From NCBI RefSeq assembly GCF_040833975.1, contig NZ_CP162130.1:1934501-1998500 (forward strand): a DNA stretch of 64,000 nucleotides, read 5' to 3'. The notes under the pieces were generated by a model that saw only the letters and a program-made list of their open reading frames with translations, ran no database searches and was not told where the DNA came from. This document shows positions 19,572 through 30,619 of the stretch, piece by piece; within the stretch, counting starts at the first letter, position 1, and the number at the start of each line of letters is the position of its first letter. The position numbers and the translations under genes were made by a program. The stretch comes from Leptospira sp. WS92.C1. GTDB lineage: Bacteria > Spirochaetota > Leptospiria > Leptospirales > Leptospiraceae.

Positions 19572-21281
19572 ATGAGCAAACCCTTAATCGTTCAGAGTGA
19601 TAAAACTATGCTTTTGGAGGTAGATAACCCCGAGTTTGAAGCCTGCCAGACCATTGTTTCCAAATTTGCAGAACTAGAAAAAAGCCCGGAATACCTTCAC
19701 ACATATAGAATTTCACCACTTTCCTTATGGAACGCGGCCTCTATCAAAATGAGCGCCGACGAAATCGTAGAATGTTTGGAAAAATTCTCCAGATACTCAG
19801 TACCGAAAAATATCGTAAACGAGATTCGCGAGCAGATCAGTCGTTACGGAAAAGTAAAACTCGTTAAGGAAGAATCCGGCGAACTCGCGATCATCTCCAA
19901 CGAAAAAGGGTTTCTCCAAGAAATCGGAAATCATAGAGCGGTTCAACCTTTTATCGAATCGACCTTTCCCGATAAGATTTATATCAAAAAAGAATACCGT
20001 GGGCATATCAAACAAGCTTTGATCAAAATCGGTTTTCCGGTCGAAGATCTTGCCGGTTACGACGAAGGTAACAAATACGGATTCAATCTCAGAGCGGACA
20101 GCATCAGCGGTAAAAAGTTCGGAATGCGCGATTACCAAAGAGCCTGTGTGGAAGTATTTCACGCCGGCGGCGGAAACGAAGGCGGCTCCGGAGTCGTTGT
20201 TCTTCCCTGCGGCGCCGGAAAAACCATCGTAGGAATCGGTGTGATGCAAATTGTGGGAGCTGAAACTCTCATTCTGGTAACAAACACTCTTTCTATTCGT
20301 CAGTGGAGAAATGAAATTCTGGATAAAACCGACATTCCTCCCGAGGATATCGGAGAATATTCCGGTGAAGTAAAAGAAATTCGCCCGATCACGATCGCAA
20401 CTTACAACATTCTGACTCATAGAAAGAAGAAGGGAGGGGATTTTACCCACTTTCATCTATTCAGTGCAAACAACTGGGGATTGATCGTGTATGACGAGGT
20501 CCACTTGTTGCCCGCTCCCGTTTTTCGTATGACCTCCGAACTTCAGGCAAAAAGAAGACTCGGACTCACTGCGACTCTTGTGAGAGAGGACGGTCTTGAA
20601 GAAGACGTGTTCTCTTTGATCGGACCAAAAAAATACGATGTTCCTTGGAAAGAGTTGGAAAGCAAATCTTGGATCGCGGAAGCGAAGTGTAAGGAGATCC
20701 GTGTCAGCATGGACGACGATCTTCGATTGAAATATTCGATTGCGGATGATCGTGAAAAGTTCAGGCTCGCTTCCGAAAACCCCGAAAAGATGAAAGCGAT
20801 CGAACTCATCATGAAAAAACATTCCGAATCTCATTTGCTCGTGATCGGTCAGTATATCAATCAGCTGGAAGAAATATCAAAGAAATTTAATATTCCTTTG
20901 ATTACCGGTAAAACACCGCTTCCAGAAAGACAGACCTTATACGATGCGTTTCGGTCGGGACAGATCAAATCTCTTGTAGTGAGTAAGGTGGCCAATTTTT
21001 CCATCGACTTACCGGATGCGAATATCGCGATTCAAGTTTCCGGAACCTTTGGTTCCAGACAAGAAGAAGCGCAAAGATTGGGTCGAATCTTAAGGCCGAA
21101 AGGGCATGATAACACCGCGGTATTTTATTCTCTGATTTCCAGAGATACCAACGAAGAGCGTTTTGGTCAGAACCGCCAGTTATTCCTAACGGAGCAGGGT
21201 TACGAATACGAAATTTATACTCTGGATCAGTTTCGGGAAGCTCAAGAAGAATTGGCTCAGCTCCAACTGAACAACGCCTAA
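19572..21281 (+). CDS. XPB-type superfamily 2 DNA helicase
   Basis: A 569-residue SF2 helicase of the XPB/Rad25 family, a 3'-5' translocase known from eukaryotic TFIIH, archaea and some bacteria. An N-terminal XPB-specific region (about 1-180) precedes the helicase core. Walker A is LPCGAGKT (211-218), the DEVH box is at 308-311, the XPB-specific RED motif is at 338-340, and EAQRLGRILRPK is motif VI. An AGGAAA ribosome site lies upstream of the ATG. The archaeal partner nuclease Bax1 is not adjacent. Role in DNA repair or transcription-linked remodelling is likely but not shown. Confidence 0.92.
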   Translation: MSKPLIVQSDKTMLLEVDNPEFEACQTIVSKFAELEKSPEYLHTYRISPLSLWNAASIKMSADEIVECLEKFSRYSVPKNIVNEIREQISRYGKVKLVKEESGELAIISNEKGFLQEIGNHRAVQPFIESTFPDKIYIKKEYRGHIKQALIKIGFPVEDLAGYDEGNKYGFNLRADSISGKKFGMRDYQRACVEVFHAGGGNEGGSGVVVLPCGAGKTIVGIGVMQIVGAETLILVTNTLSIRQWRNEILDKTDIPPEDIGEYSGEVKEIRPITIATYNILTHRKKKGGDFTHFHLFSANNWGLIVYDEVHLLPAPVFRMTSELQAKRRLGLTATLVREDGLEEDVFSLIGPKKYDVPWKELESKSWIAEAKCKEIRVSMDDDLRLKYSIADDREKFRLASENPEKMKAIELIMKKHSESHLLVIGQYINQLEEISKKFNIPLITGKTPLPERQTLYDAFRSGQIKSLVVSKVANFSIDLPDANIAIQVSGTFGSRQEEAQRLGRILRPKGHDNTAVFYSLISRDTNEERFGQNRQLFLTEQGYEYEIYTLDQFREAQEELAQLQLNNA

Positions 21282-21342
21282 TCCTTTTGATAAACCGACA
21301 AAAAGAGTTGATAAAAGTTAAAAACAAACAAAGAGGAACAGC

Positions 21343-22560
<1,218 letters not shown>

Positions 22561-22563
22561 ACT

Positions 22564-23499
22564 ATGAAACGGATCATCTCGATCCTGATCTTTCTTGCGG
22601 TTGTCCCATCAATATGGGGAGGAGAATGGTTGGTCACAAAACCAAATTCTCCTCTTTATTTGTTTCCGGATAAAAAATCTGAAATCTTACGAAGACTCGG
22701 ATTTGGGGAAATCGTTAAAAGTAAAAACGAAAAAGAAAAACAAAGCGATAAGAATTTTAGATTCGTTTCGGACAACGCGGGTTTAAGCGGTTGGACCGAA
22801 ACTCAGGTTCTTTTTGACATGCAGGAAAAAGGCGGTTACAAAACCGTTCTCAGATCGATCGATCGGATGTTGTATTCTACCAATACGGGTTTGAACGAAC
22901 TCGAGTCGGTCTACCAATATCTGAGTTCGCTCGAAGACAACGGTCTTTACCACGGAGACGAATATCTTTATCTTAAAATCAGACGGGCGATCGTCTTGAG
23001 TAGAATTTTAGAAATTTTACAAGAAGGCGAAAATAAACGGAAAGAATCCAAATTGCTCGATTATCTTTCCAAAAATCCGGGCGAGATTCTACCCCCCGAA
23101 AGAGGCAAACCGGCTATGATCAATCCGGAAATTTTCTGGAAAATCGGAGAAGAATTTAAGGATAAAGCACCCGGAGATTTTGCTGCCTTTCTTGGAGTGA
23201 AGTTTACGACAGAAGCTCATTGTAAAAAGGACGTATTCTGTTTTTTGAACGAAGAAAGAAAACGAAGATTTCGATATCTTCAATTACAACCAAACGGTAA
23301 TTATGCGAATGTGTTTGCCGGTCAGATTTTGAAAAAATTCGAAATTCTCACAAAGGATACGGAAACTGTGAATTGCGGAAATAAGGAAATGAGAAAAGAT
23401 TTGTACGAAACCTTTCGAAAAGATCTTCAGTCTCTTCCGTATCGATACGGTAAAAAATATCACCAATATCTGAAAGTGATTCAAAAAGAATGTCTGTAG
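22564..23499 (+). CDS. Exported protein with N-terminal SH3-like domain
   Basis: 311 residues with a signal peptide (cleavage near SIWGG/EW). An SH3-like segment covers about residues 22-85 (LYLFPDKKSEILRRLGFGEIV ... GWTETQVLF), the bacterial SH3 pattern often associated with envelope proteins. The remaining helical part is not recognised. It follows the aminotransferase by 3 nt and overlaps the hydrolase gene by 10 nt. Confidence 0.7.
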   Translation: MKRIISILIFLAVVPSIWGGEWLVTKPNSPLYLFPDKKSEILRRLGFGEIVKSKNEKEKQSDKNFRFVSDNAGLSGWTETQVLFDMQEKGGYKTVLRSIDRMLYSTNTGLNELESVYQYLSSLEDNGLYHGDEYLYLKIRRAIVLSRILEILQEGENKRKESKLLDYLSKNPGEILPPERGKPAMINPEIFWKIGEEFKDKAPGDFAAFLGVKFTTEAHCKKDVFCFLNEERKRRFRYLQLQPNGNYANVFAGQILKKFEILTKDTETVNCGNKEMRKDLYETFRKDLQSLPYRYGKKYHQYLKVIQKECL

Positions 23500-24320
23500 T
23501 CGATCTGAGTTTTCGCAAACTCGAGTTCCAGAACAAGACATTTCCGTCTCCGATTAGCGGACCGATTCTAATTTTACACGGGCTTTTTGGTTCTTCCAAA
23601 AACTGGCCGAGTGTGGGCGATTTTTTAAGCAGATACTCGGATGTTTATCTACTCGATTTTCGCAATCACGGAGATTCTCCGCATTCTTCCGAGCATTCCT
23701 TAGCCTCTATGGTGGGGGATTTGGAGATTTGGATCACTAAACAAGGAATTGTCGATCCGGTAATTTTAGGACATTCGATGGGTGGTTTGGTTTCCATGGG
23801 ATTTGCTCTTAAAAATCCAACCGTTCCCAAACTTCTGCTCGTTCAAGACATCGCTCCCAGAGATTATGCGTTTCGTTATGAAAATGAGATCGCTTGTTTG
23901 CAAACGAATGTTTCTCGATTTACGTCCAGACAGGAGATCGACTCTGCGCTTTCCAAAATTCTTCCCGATCCGTTTATCCGAAGTTTTTTAGAAATGAATT
24001 TGGAGAGAATGGAGTCGGGCGGTTATCGATGGAAGCTCAACGTGGAAGGTATCGCCGGTTCTCCTCGTTTGTTTCAGGATTTTTTTAAGGAATATTCCGA
24101 AAGACCTTATGATAAACCCTGCGTGTTTATCACCGGGGGGAGTTCGGATTATTTTCTCAAAGAGGATTACGGGATCACAAAAAATTACTTTCCGAACTCG
24201 CGATTTTTCAAAATTCCCGGAGGGGATCATTACATTCATTTTACAAAGGCATCCGAGTTTAAAAGAATTCTGGAAACTATCTTTGAGAAAAACGCCGATT
24301 CTGAATTTGAAGTAAAATAG
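23490..24320 (+). CDS. Alpha/beta-fold hydrolase
   Basis: 276 residues with the alpha/beta hydrolase pattern: ILILHGLFGSSKNW (oxyanion HG), DFRNHGDSP, nucleophile elbow GHSMGG, and C-terminal GGDHYIHF carrying the catalytic His. It resembles the YbfF/ABHD11 esterase group. The HGLFGSSKNW and RNHGDSPH pairs support that subgroup. A BioH role can be considered because the window has biotin genes without bioH or bioC, but nothing in the sequence proves it. Its 3' end overlaps the convergent symporter by 44 nt. Confidence 0.85.
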   Translation: MSVVDLSFRKLEFQNKTFPSPISGPILILHGLFGSSKNWPSVGDFLSRYSDVYLLDFRNHGDSPHSSEHSLASMVGDLEIWITKQGIVDPVILGHSMGGLVSMGFALKNPTVPKLLLVQDIAPRDYAFRYENEIACLQTNVSRFTSRQEIDSALSKILPDPFIRSFLEMNLERMESGGYRWKLNVEGIAGSPRLFQDFFKEYSERPYDKPCVFITGGSSDYFLKEDYGITKNYFPNSRFFKIPGGDHYIHFTKASEFKRILETIFEKNADSEFEVK

Positions 24321-25752
24321 ATCCTATCAAAAAACAAGTCCCGATTCCGAACGGAACCAGAAGAGTAAAACCAAATCCTGTCCATTTTCCGAACAGCAAG
24401 GTTAGAATCGGTGTCAATGCGATTGAAATCGAAGCGGAACTATCTTCCAATTTTTGCATATACGAAAAGGCTTTCAATCTTCCGCCTAAAAACACCGCTA
24501 TGATCGGTCCTACTGTATAAGAGGCTATGGAAAGACCCAATTCCACCAAACCTGTTTTGCCCGTCGTTAGAAAGAGCGGAAGTAGGGAACTGAGTAGCAG
24601 AATCATTCCCCAGAAAAGACTCAAAGTTCCCGAACCGTATCTTTCGATTCCGAGATCCACCTTGGTGGTGAGAGAAAGCGAATTGATAGAACTCGAAAGC
24701 GTGGACATCGCTGAAGCAAGGATTGCGGCCAAAAGAAATCCGGTGATCGGAGAAGGTACTTCTTCCAGGATAAACTTGGAAAAAACTTTATCTTTGGGAA
24801 AATTGGAACCTTCATAATAAAAATACAATAGAATCCCGATGCTCAGAAACAATACGAACTGGAAAAATACAAAAACTCCGGAAGAAATCATCGCCTTTTT
24901 TGCATCCGATTCGGATCGGCAAGCCAGCACTCTTTGGACAAACATCTGATCCACACCGTGAGTTCCGAGGGTCAATAAAATTCCTCCGATAATCGCGGTC
25001 GGAAAAAAATACGGAGAAGAAAAATCGGTCCATTCAAAAATTCTAAATTTCCCCGCAGCATTCGCCGTTTGAAACAAATTCGAGATTTCGAATCCTTTTT
25101 GGGAAAGAAGATATCCTAGGAAAAAGAGGGCGAAAATTCCCCCGGCGACATAGATCAAAAATTGAAGGGAATCCACCCAAACCACGGAGCGAAATCCTCC
25201 TTGTACGGTGTAAAGGATCGTGATTCCAGAAATTAAAAGAAGGCTCAAAATTTCGATCGGAAACACACTCAAATTCAGAGAGCTATATTGTTTTAGAAAC
25301 ACCTCGAGTAGGATCGCGACCGGGATTGCGGAAGCATACATTCTTACTCCGTCCCCGAGAATTCGAGTCAACTTGAAAAGATAGGTTACCGTTTTTTGAG
25401 AAATTTTTCCATAACGAATTCCAACCCATTCGTAAACGGAGATAAACCCGGATTGGTAATACATCGGAATAAAAAGTTGGGCTACGATAATTCTTCCCAA
25501 TACAAATCCTAAACCGAGACCGAGAAAGGTGAGATTGCCGGAATAACTCAAGCCGGGGATGTTTAAAAAGGTAAGAGTGGAAGTTTCCGTTGCTACGATG
25601 GAAAAACTCAACGGAATCCAGGAGAGTTCGTTTCCGGCCAAAAAGTAGGAAGAGGAATCCTTATCTTTTTTTCGGGACGTAAACCATCCCGAAAAAAGAA
25701 CTAAAATAATGTATAAAACAAGAACCAGTAGATCTGCAATCGAAAAGTGCAT
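24277..25752 (-). CDS. Sodium:solute symporter (SSS family)
   Basis: A 491-residue inner-membrane transporter with about 13 hydrophobic segments. Family features are SSSYFLAGNELSWIPLSFSIVATETSTLTFLNIPG near the N-terminus, GGFRSVVWVDSLQ in the middle and ASAMSTLSSSINSLSLTTKVD, which carries sodium-site residues. The substrate is not predictable; sugars, amino acids or sialic acid-like solutes are all used by relatives. It is a single-gene unit facing the 318-nt A/T-rich gap. Confidence 0.88.
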   Translation of the reverse strand: MHFSIADLLVLVLYIILVLFSGWFTSRKKDKDSSSYFLAGNELSWIPLSFSIVATETSTLTFLNIPGLSYSGNLTFLGLGLGFVLGRIIVAQLFIPMYYQSGFISVYEWVGIRYGKISQKTVTYLFKLTRILGDGVRMYASAIPVAILLEVFLKQYSSLNLSVFPIEILSLLLISGITILYTVQGGFRSVVWVDSLQFLIYVAGGIFALFFLGYLLSQKGFEISNLFQTANAAGKFRIFEWTDFSSPYFFPTAIIGGILLTLGTHGVDQMFVQRVLACRSESDAKKAMISSGVFVFFQFVLFLSIGILLYFYYEGSNFPKDKVFSKFILEEVPSPITGFLLAAILASAMSTLSSSINSLSLTTKVDLGIERYGSGTLSLFWGMILLLSSLLPLFLTTGKTGLVELGLSIASYTVGPIIAVFLGGRLKAFSYMQKLEDSSASISIALTPILTLLFGKWTGFGFTLLVPFGIGTCFLIGSILLQIQNRRFSQR

Positions 25753-26070
25753 AATCAGGCAGAATGGATTTTGAGATCGACCGGAAAACTCTTTTTCAAA
25801 TGATCGGATCTCTCAAAGATTAAAAGATCGGGTTTTGAAACTGTATAAAAATTCGTTTTAGTGAACGATTCCGTTGATTGAAAGATTCAAATTGAAATTT
25901 GAAATTCGTGGAATGAAAAATTCAGAATAGAAAATGAAAATCGTATTATTAAAATTGAAAAGCAAATGACGATCTGATTTGAGAGGAAATCGTGGTCGTA
26001 ACTTTTACAATTCGATTTCTCAAACTCATTTTTTTGTTTTGCACCGTCTTAAATTCAGTTTGAGAGAATT
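25753..26070. other. A/T-rich divergent intergenic region
   Basis: This 318-nt gap separates the divergent symporter and homoserine kinase genes, so it should hold both promoters. It is rich in repeated GAAA/ATTTC words, and a short dyad (CAAATT, GA, AATTTG) lies at 25888-25901. I found no convincing small gene, RNA or strong -10/-35 pair. Confidence 0.5.
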
Positions 26071-27054
26071 ATGAACCTCTTTGCAATCATGACATCGATT
26101 CGACAGTATTCCATTCGAGTTCCGGGAACTTCTGCCAATTTGGGGCCTGGTTTTGATCTGTTTGGTCTTGCGTTTAAAGTTTATAACGATTTCCAATTTC
26201 AATTTCATCCCGGTGAGGAGTTCAAAATTTCCGTGAAGGGAAAAGAAATTCTTCCATTTGCTTCTGATGAGGATCTTGTAATTTTTTCGTATCGTTCCTA
26301 TTTTCAAAAATTTTTACCGGAAAAAAAACCCGTTGCCTATTCGCTGATCATGGATCTAAATCTTCCGATGAAAGGAGGCCTTGGTTCCAGCGCGAGCGCC
26401 GCGGTGGCTGGGGTTTCCGCCGCGAGATTTGCTCATAAAACGTTTTTTCCTCAGATTTCTCTTCCAAAAGAAAACGAATTTCTCTATCATCTCGCTCAAA
26501 TTGAAGGACATCCTGACAATACGATCCCGGCGTATATGGGAGGATTTGTATTTGCCTATTTTAACGAAAATCGATTGGAATTTGTAAAAAAGAAATTTCC
26601 AAAGAGGGTGCGTTGTTTTTTGATCGTGCCTTCTTTAGAGACATCCACTCATCAATCTCGGAAAGCGCTTCCCTCGAGTTATTCTACAGAGGACGTGATC
26701 TTTAATATGAGCAGGGTGGTGACTTGGATGGAATTTTTGGATTCCGGTAAAATAGAGCTTCTAAAATTGGCCTTGGAAGATCGGGTTCACACCCCGTATC
26801 GTATGCATCCCGAGTTTGAGTTGAACCCCTTTTTGGCGGAGGTTTCCAAACATCTCGTCGGTTATTCTTTATCCGGTAGCGGACCTTCCGTTCTTTTATT
26901 CTGTGAAAGAAAAAAGTCAATCCGAGTAGAAAAGATTCTTAGAGAAAAATTGACGGCGTTTGCGGAACGAACTCATTTTGATTGCCAGATTCTTGCGCTC
27001 AAGGTGGAAGAAGACGGGGTCCGCGAATCGATTAAGGAAATTAAGGTTTTTTAA
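26071..27054 (+). CDS. thrB: Homoserine kinase
   Basis: A 327-residue GHMP kinase that phosphorylates homoserine in threonine synthesis. RVPGTSANLGPGFDLFGLA is the N-terminal motif, MKGGLGSSASAAVAG (about 100-114) the ATP-binding loop, LPSSYSTEDVIFNM and GYSLSGSGPSVLLF are the later family motifs. The ATG at 26071 is preceded by GAGAGAA and is preferred; a second ATG at 26089 aligns with shorter homologues. Other threonine-pathway genes are not adjacent. Confidence 0.92.
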   Translation: MNLFAIMTSIRQYSIRVPGTSANLGPGFDLFGLAFKVYNDFQFQFHPGEEFKISVKGKEILPFASDEDLVIFSYRSYFQKFLPEKKPVAYSLIMDLNLPMKGGLGSSASAAVAGVSAARFAHKTFFPQISLPKENEFLYHLAQIEGHPDNTIPAYMGGFVFAYFNENRLEFVKKKFPKRVRCFLIVPSLETSTHQSRKALPSSYSTEDVIFNMSRVVTWMEFLDSGKIELLKLALEDRVHTPYRMHPEFELNPFLAEVSKHLVGYSLSGSGPSVLLFCERKKSIRVEKILREKLTAFAERTHFDCQILALKVEEDGVRESIKEIKVF

Positions 27055-27137
27055 ACTATTTTTCGAAGTGGCATTCGATACGATGACATCCTACATATTT
27101 TCTGGATGATTGATGACTGTCCGTAGATTGTATCTCG

Positions 27138-27170
27138 GACGGACTTCAAGTCCGTCTTCAAGCTTTTTTT
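27138..27170 (+). terminator. Probable terminator after thrB
   Basis: GACGGACTT and AAGTCCGTC flank a single C and would form an eight-pair stem with a three-base loop. A run of seven T follows at 27164-27170, seven bases after the stem. The spacer is a little long for an ideal intrinsic terminator. The same dyad could alternatively act as an operator. Confidence 0.5.
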
Positions 27171-27261
27171 GACGGTAAATCCTTTGTCGGAACAAAAAAA
27201 AGTTGCATTCCTCCAAAAACAAAAAGATAGGAATTCGGTTTAAGATAAACCGTAAACAAGA

Positions 27262-27909
27262 TCATTCTTCTTCTTCCGATCTTTCCTCTTTTCCGAATCC
27301 ATACAGCCCTTTTTTGACGGGTGTTCTGCGGTTTAAACCCGGATGAATTCTGCTGATCGTAAATATAAATCTCATTCTTTCCTTCCCGAAGTGATTGATA
27401 AAAAACTCCGAAGAAAGAGTGATTTCAAAATACTGAGTCATTCTTTCTTTAGTAACCTTATCCGAGATTCTAAAGTCCGCTTTTTTACCGATGACTTCGT
27501 AACTTTCCAGTTTTTCAAGAGCTTCCATTTTGGAAAATTTTGCCATTGCCGGAGGTTTGAAAAGAGTGGGGGCGTTTTTTTGGATTTGAATTTCGTAGTC
27601 TTCGGATTCTTTTGACTTTTTAAAATTAAAAACGAGATGATTGTCTGAGATCGCGCTGCAATGTGTTCTGATGTCTCCCGATGCCTGACCGATACTAAAA
27701 CGTACGTTTCTTTGACTTTCAGAGACCACTAATACGAATCTGTCTCCTTCTTCGGGAGGAGTTCCAACTCCGGCGCCTTGTTTTTTTAATGCGGGATAGA
27801 TGACTTCTTGAAAGAATAAAAAGACCAGACCTACGGTCGCACCCAAACCGATGAGGGTTAAAAGAATATCTAAGCCTACCGTGTAGATCAGTCCGAGAAT
27901 GAAGAACAA
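27262..27909 (-). CDS. Membrane-anchored hypothetical protein
   Basis: 215 residues. A long N-terminal hydrophobic stretch (about 1-33) anchors a soluble domain with alternating beta patterns and an acidic tail (KEERSEEEE). No family is recognised. It lies 7 nt after the preceding 104-residue gene, so the pair is probably one unit with a shared role. Confidence 0.7.
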   Translation of the reverse strand: MFFILGLIYTVGLDILLTLIGLGATVGLVFLFFQEVIYPALKKQGAGVGTPPEEGDRFVLVVSESQRNVRFSIGQASGDIRTHCSAISDNHLVFNFKKSKESEDYEIQIQKNAPTLFKPPAMAKFSKMEALEKLESYEVIGKKADFRISDKVTKERMTQYFEITLSSEFFINHFGKERMRFIFTISRIHPGLNRRTPVKKGLYGFGKEERSEEEE

Positions 27910-27916
27910 GTTTTCT

Positions 27917-28231
27917 CTATCTTCTTACGTCGATTTTGTGACCGGATGGATCTTCGCTCATTCTGGATCGCACCATCATAGAGAGAAGATTTTTCATCTG
28001 TTCCGGGCTGATTACTTGGTTCATTCTCTCTTCAAAGGAAACGGGGGAAGGTTTCATGACCAGTTCTTCCGGTTTGATTTCCTTTTTTTCCGATTTCGAT
28101 TTTAAAACCGGATAGGAAGGAGAAATCGTTTCTTTTTCCGCCTGAGTTTCCGCGGATTCTGGATTCGTTTCCTTTATGGGCTGGGGCCATGAAAACGAAA
28201 AAGCGGGGATTGACAATCCGGTAATATTCAT
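27917..28231 (-). CDS. Hypothetical charged, low-complexity protein
   Basis: 104 residues, Pro/Glu/Lys/Ser-rich and probably disordered except for a C-terminal helix (FEERMNQVISPEQMKNLLSMM). An excellent ribosome site (AAAAGGAGG) sits upstream of its ATG. A perfect 9-bp hairpin lies just before that site. No domain is recognised; expression seems real from the ribosome site. Confidence 0.7.
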   Translation of the reverse strand: MNITGLSIPAFSFSWPQPIKETNPESAETQAEKETISPSYPVLKSKSEKKEIKPEELVMKPSPVSFEERMNQVISPEQMKNLLSMMVRSRMSEDPSGHKIDVRR

Positions 28232-28255
28232 AAACCCGAACCTCCTTTTGAACCG

Positions 28256-28281
28256 CTGTCTTTTCTATTTCTAAAAGACAG
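28256..28281 (-). promoter_or_regulatory. Perfect 9-bp hairpin in the 5' leader of the 104-residue gene
   Basis: CTGTCTTTT and AAAAGACAG flank an 8-nt loop. On the minus strand the second arm ends nine nt before the AAAAGGAGG ribosome site of the downstream gene. The T-rich strand of one arm could also pair with the AAAAGG of that site, so a translational switch is possible. No T-run follows, arguing against a terminator. Confidence 0.4.
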
Positions 28282-28502
28282 TCTCTACTAAACAATATCG
28301 GTAATCGAGGATTCACTTTAGGTTTTTTTAAGATTTTTTTATGATTTTTGGATTGCCTGCTCTCAATTTTAGGGAGCACGGGTTTATAAAACGACCTCAG
28401 AAGTGTCTGAATTTATCGTTTGCCAGGCCGCCTTGTATTTCTATGCTGGCAAGTAGAGAAGCCAATCTAGGTTTTTTTTAAGCCACCGGGGGAAACATTT
28501 CC

Positions 28503-29555
28503 ATGCAGGACATAATTGCCAAACTCAAAGAGAAGGAATTTAGACCTTTCATCATTCTTTCCTCCGTTTTTCTAATCTACATTGCTCTCACAACTCCCCT
28601 CATTATCGATTTTTTCTCTCCGGATGGAGTTGCCGAAATCAACGGTAAAAGTTATACGATCAAAGACGTTGAAAAAGAAAATCCTAAGGCAGCGCGTAAA
28701 TTTTACTCTGAAACCAACGATCGTTTGTATCGTGTTCTTTCCGAATTCGCCAGTAAGAAGGTAGTTGCCCTTGCTGCAAAAGACCGCAACGTTTCCGAAA
28801 AGGAATTGATGGATCCAGCGGTGGCAGAGCCGACTCTTGCGGAGATGCGTGCCATTTACGATCAGTATAAAAACTCGCCCGCGTTGAAAGGGAAGTCTTT
28901 TGATCAGGTAAAAGATGAAATTCAGAATCACCTTCGATCTCAGAAAAAAGAAGAGGCTCGCAATTCCATTTTTGGTGAACTCAGAAACAAATATAATATC
29001 TCTGTAAAAGTAAGAGAAAAGGATCTTGCCCCCATTCGAGATACTTCGATCGTAGCCGGAAACAATCCCTCTTTAGGGTCTGAAAATGCAAAAGTAACTA
29101 TCATCGAATTTTCTGATTTTGAATGTCCTTATTGCAAAAGAAGTCAGGACGTCAATTCGCAGTTGAGAGCGAAATACAAGGATCAGGTCCGTTGGGTGTT
29201 TAGAGACTACCCGCTTTCGTTTCATCCAAACGCTATGTTTGCCCATATTGCTGCAAATTGTTCCGCTCCTCAGGGAAAGTATTGGGAATTCTTCAATACT
29301 CTCTTTCAAAATTCCGGAAATCTACCTAAGGATCGAGTTCTGGATCTTGCAAGAAAAACTGGTTTGGACATGCAGATCTTTAGCCGTTGTGTAAACGATG
29401 AGGCGGTAAAGAAGGAAGTGGAAGCGGATATGGCCGAGGGTGAAAAATACGGCGTCAGTGGAACCCCTGCTTTTTTTATCAACGGGATTATGGTGGAAGG
29501 CGCACAACCAATAGACGCGTTCATCAAAGTGATCGATCAAGAACTTAAAAATTAA
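28503..29555 (+). CDS. Membrane-anchored DsbA-family thiol-disulfide protein
   Basis: 350 residues. One N-terminal span (about 15-36) anchors an exported protein. Residues about 42-165 form a helical segment like the N-terminal region of SurA/PpiC-type chaperones, and from about 190 comes a DsbA/DsbG-like thioredoxin fold. Its CPYC active site is at 208-211 and its cis-Pro segment is VSGTPAFFING. It resembles the BdbD/DsbA fusion proteins that form or isomerise disulfides in the periplasm. The ribosome site is GGGGGAAA. It is 27 nt before mdh, but a functional link is not obvious. Confidence 0.87.
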   Translation: MQDIIAKLKEKEFRPFIILSSVFLIYIALTTPLIIDFFSPDGVAEINGKSYTIKDVEKENPKAARKFYSETNDRLYRVLSEFASKKVVALAAKDRNVSEKELMDPAVAEPTLAEMRAIYDQYKNSPALKGKSFDQVKDEIQNHLRSQKKEEARNSIFGELRNKYNISVKVREKDLAPIRDTSIVAGNNPSLGSENAKVTIIEFSDFECPYCKRSQDVNSQLRAKYKDQVRWVFRDYPLSFHPNAMFAHIAANCSAPQGKYWEFFNTLFQNSGNLPKDRVLDLARKTGLDMQIFSRCVNDEAVKKEVEADMAEGEKYGVSGTPAFFINGIMVEGAQPIDAFIKVIDQELKN

Positions 29556-29582
29556 AATTAAAAACTTAGGAGTCGGCCAGAT

Positions 29583-30563
<981 letters not shown>

Positions 30564-30571
30564 ATTGATAG

Positions 30572-30619
30572 AGAGGCTTTCCGAATCTGAACCCGTCTAA
30601 CTTTTTTCAGAAAGCCTCT
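30572..30619 (+). promoter_or_regulatory. Long-armed inverted repeat at the mdh-bioF junction
   Basis: AGAGGCTTTC (30572-30581) and GAAAGCCTCT (30610-30619) are perfectly complementary around a 28-nt loop. The left arm contains the only good ribosome site (GAGAGG) for the proposed CTG start of bioF at 30587, and that codon lies in the loop. The stem would therefore hide the site. It could equally be the mdh terminator remnant or an RNA-stability hairpin; there is no 3' T-run. Confidence 0.5.

Noticed and set aside
19797..20456. 219-codon open frame on the minus strand
   Set aside because: Entirely antisense to the XPB helicase coding region; product has no recognisable domain.
25888..25901. 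Short A/T dyad CAAATT-GA-AATTTG
   Set aside because: Six-base A/T arms are expected by chance in such A/T-rich DNA.
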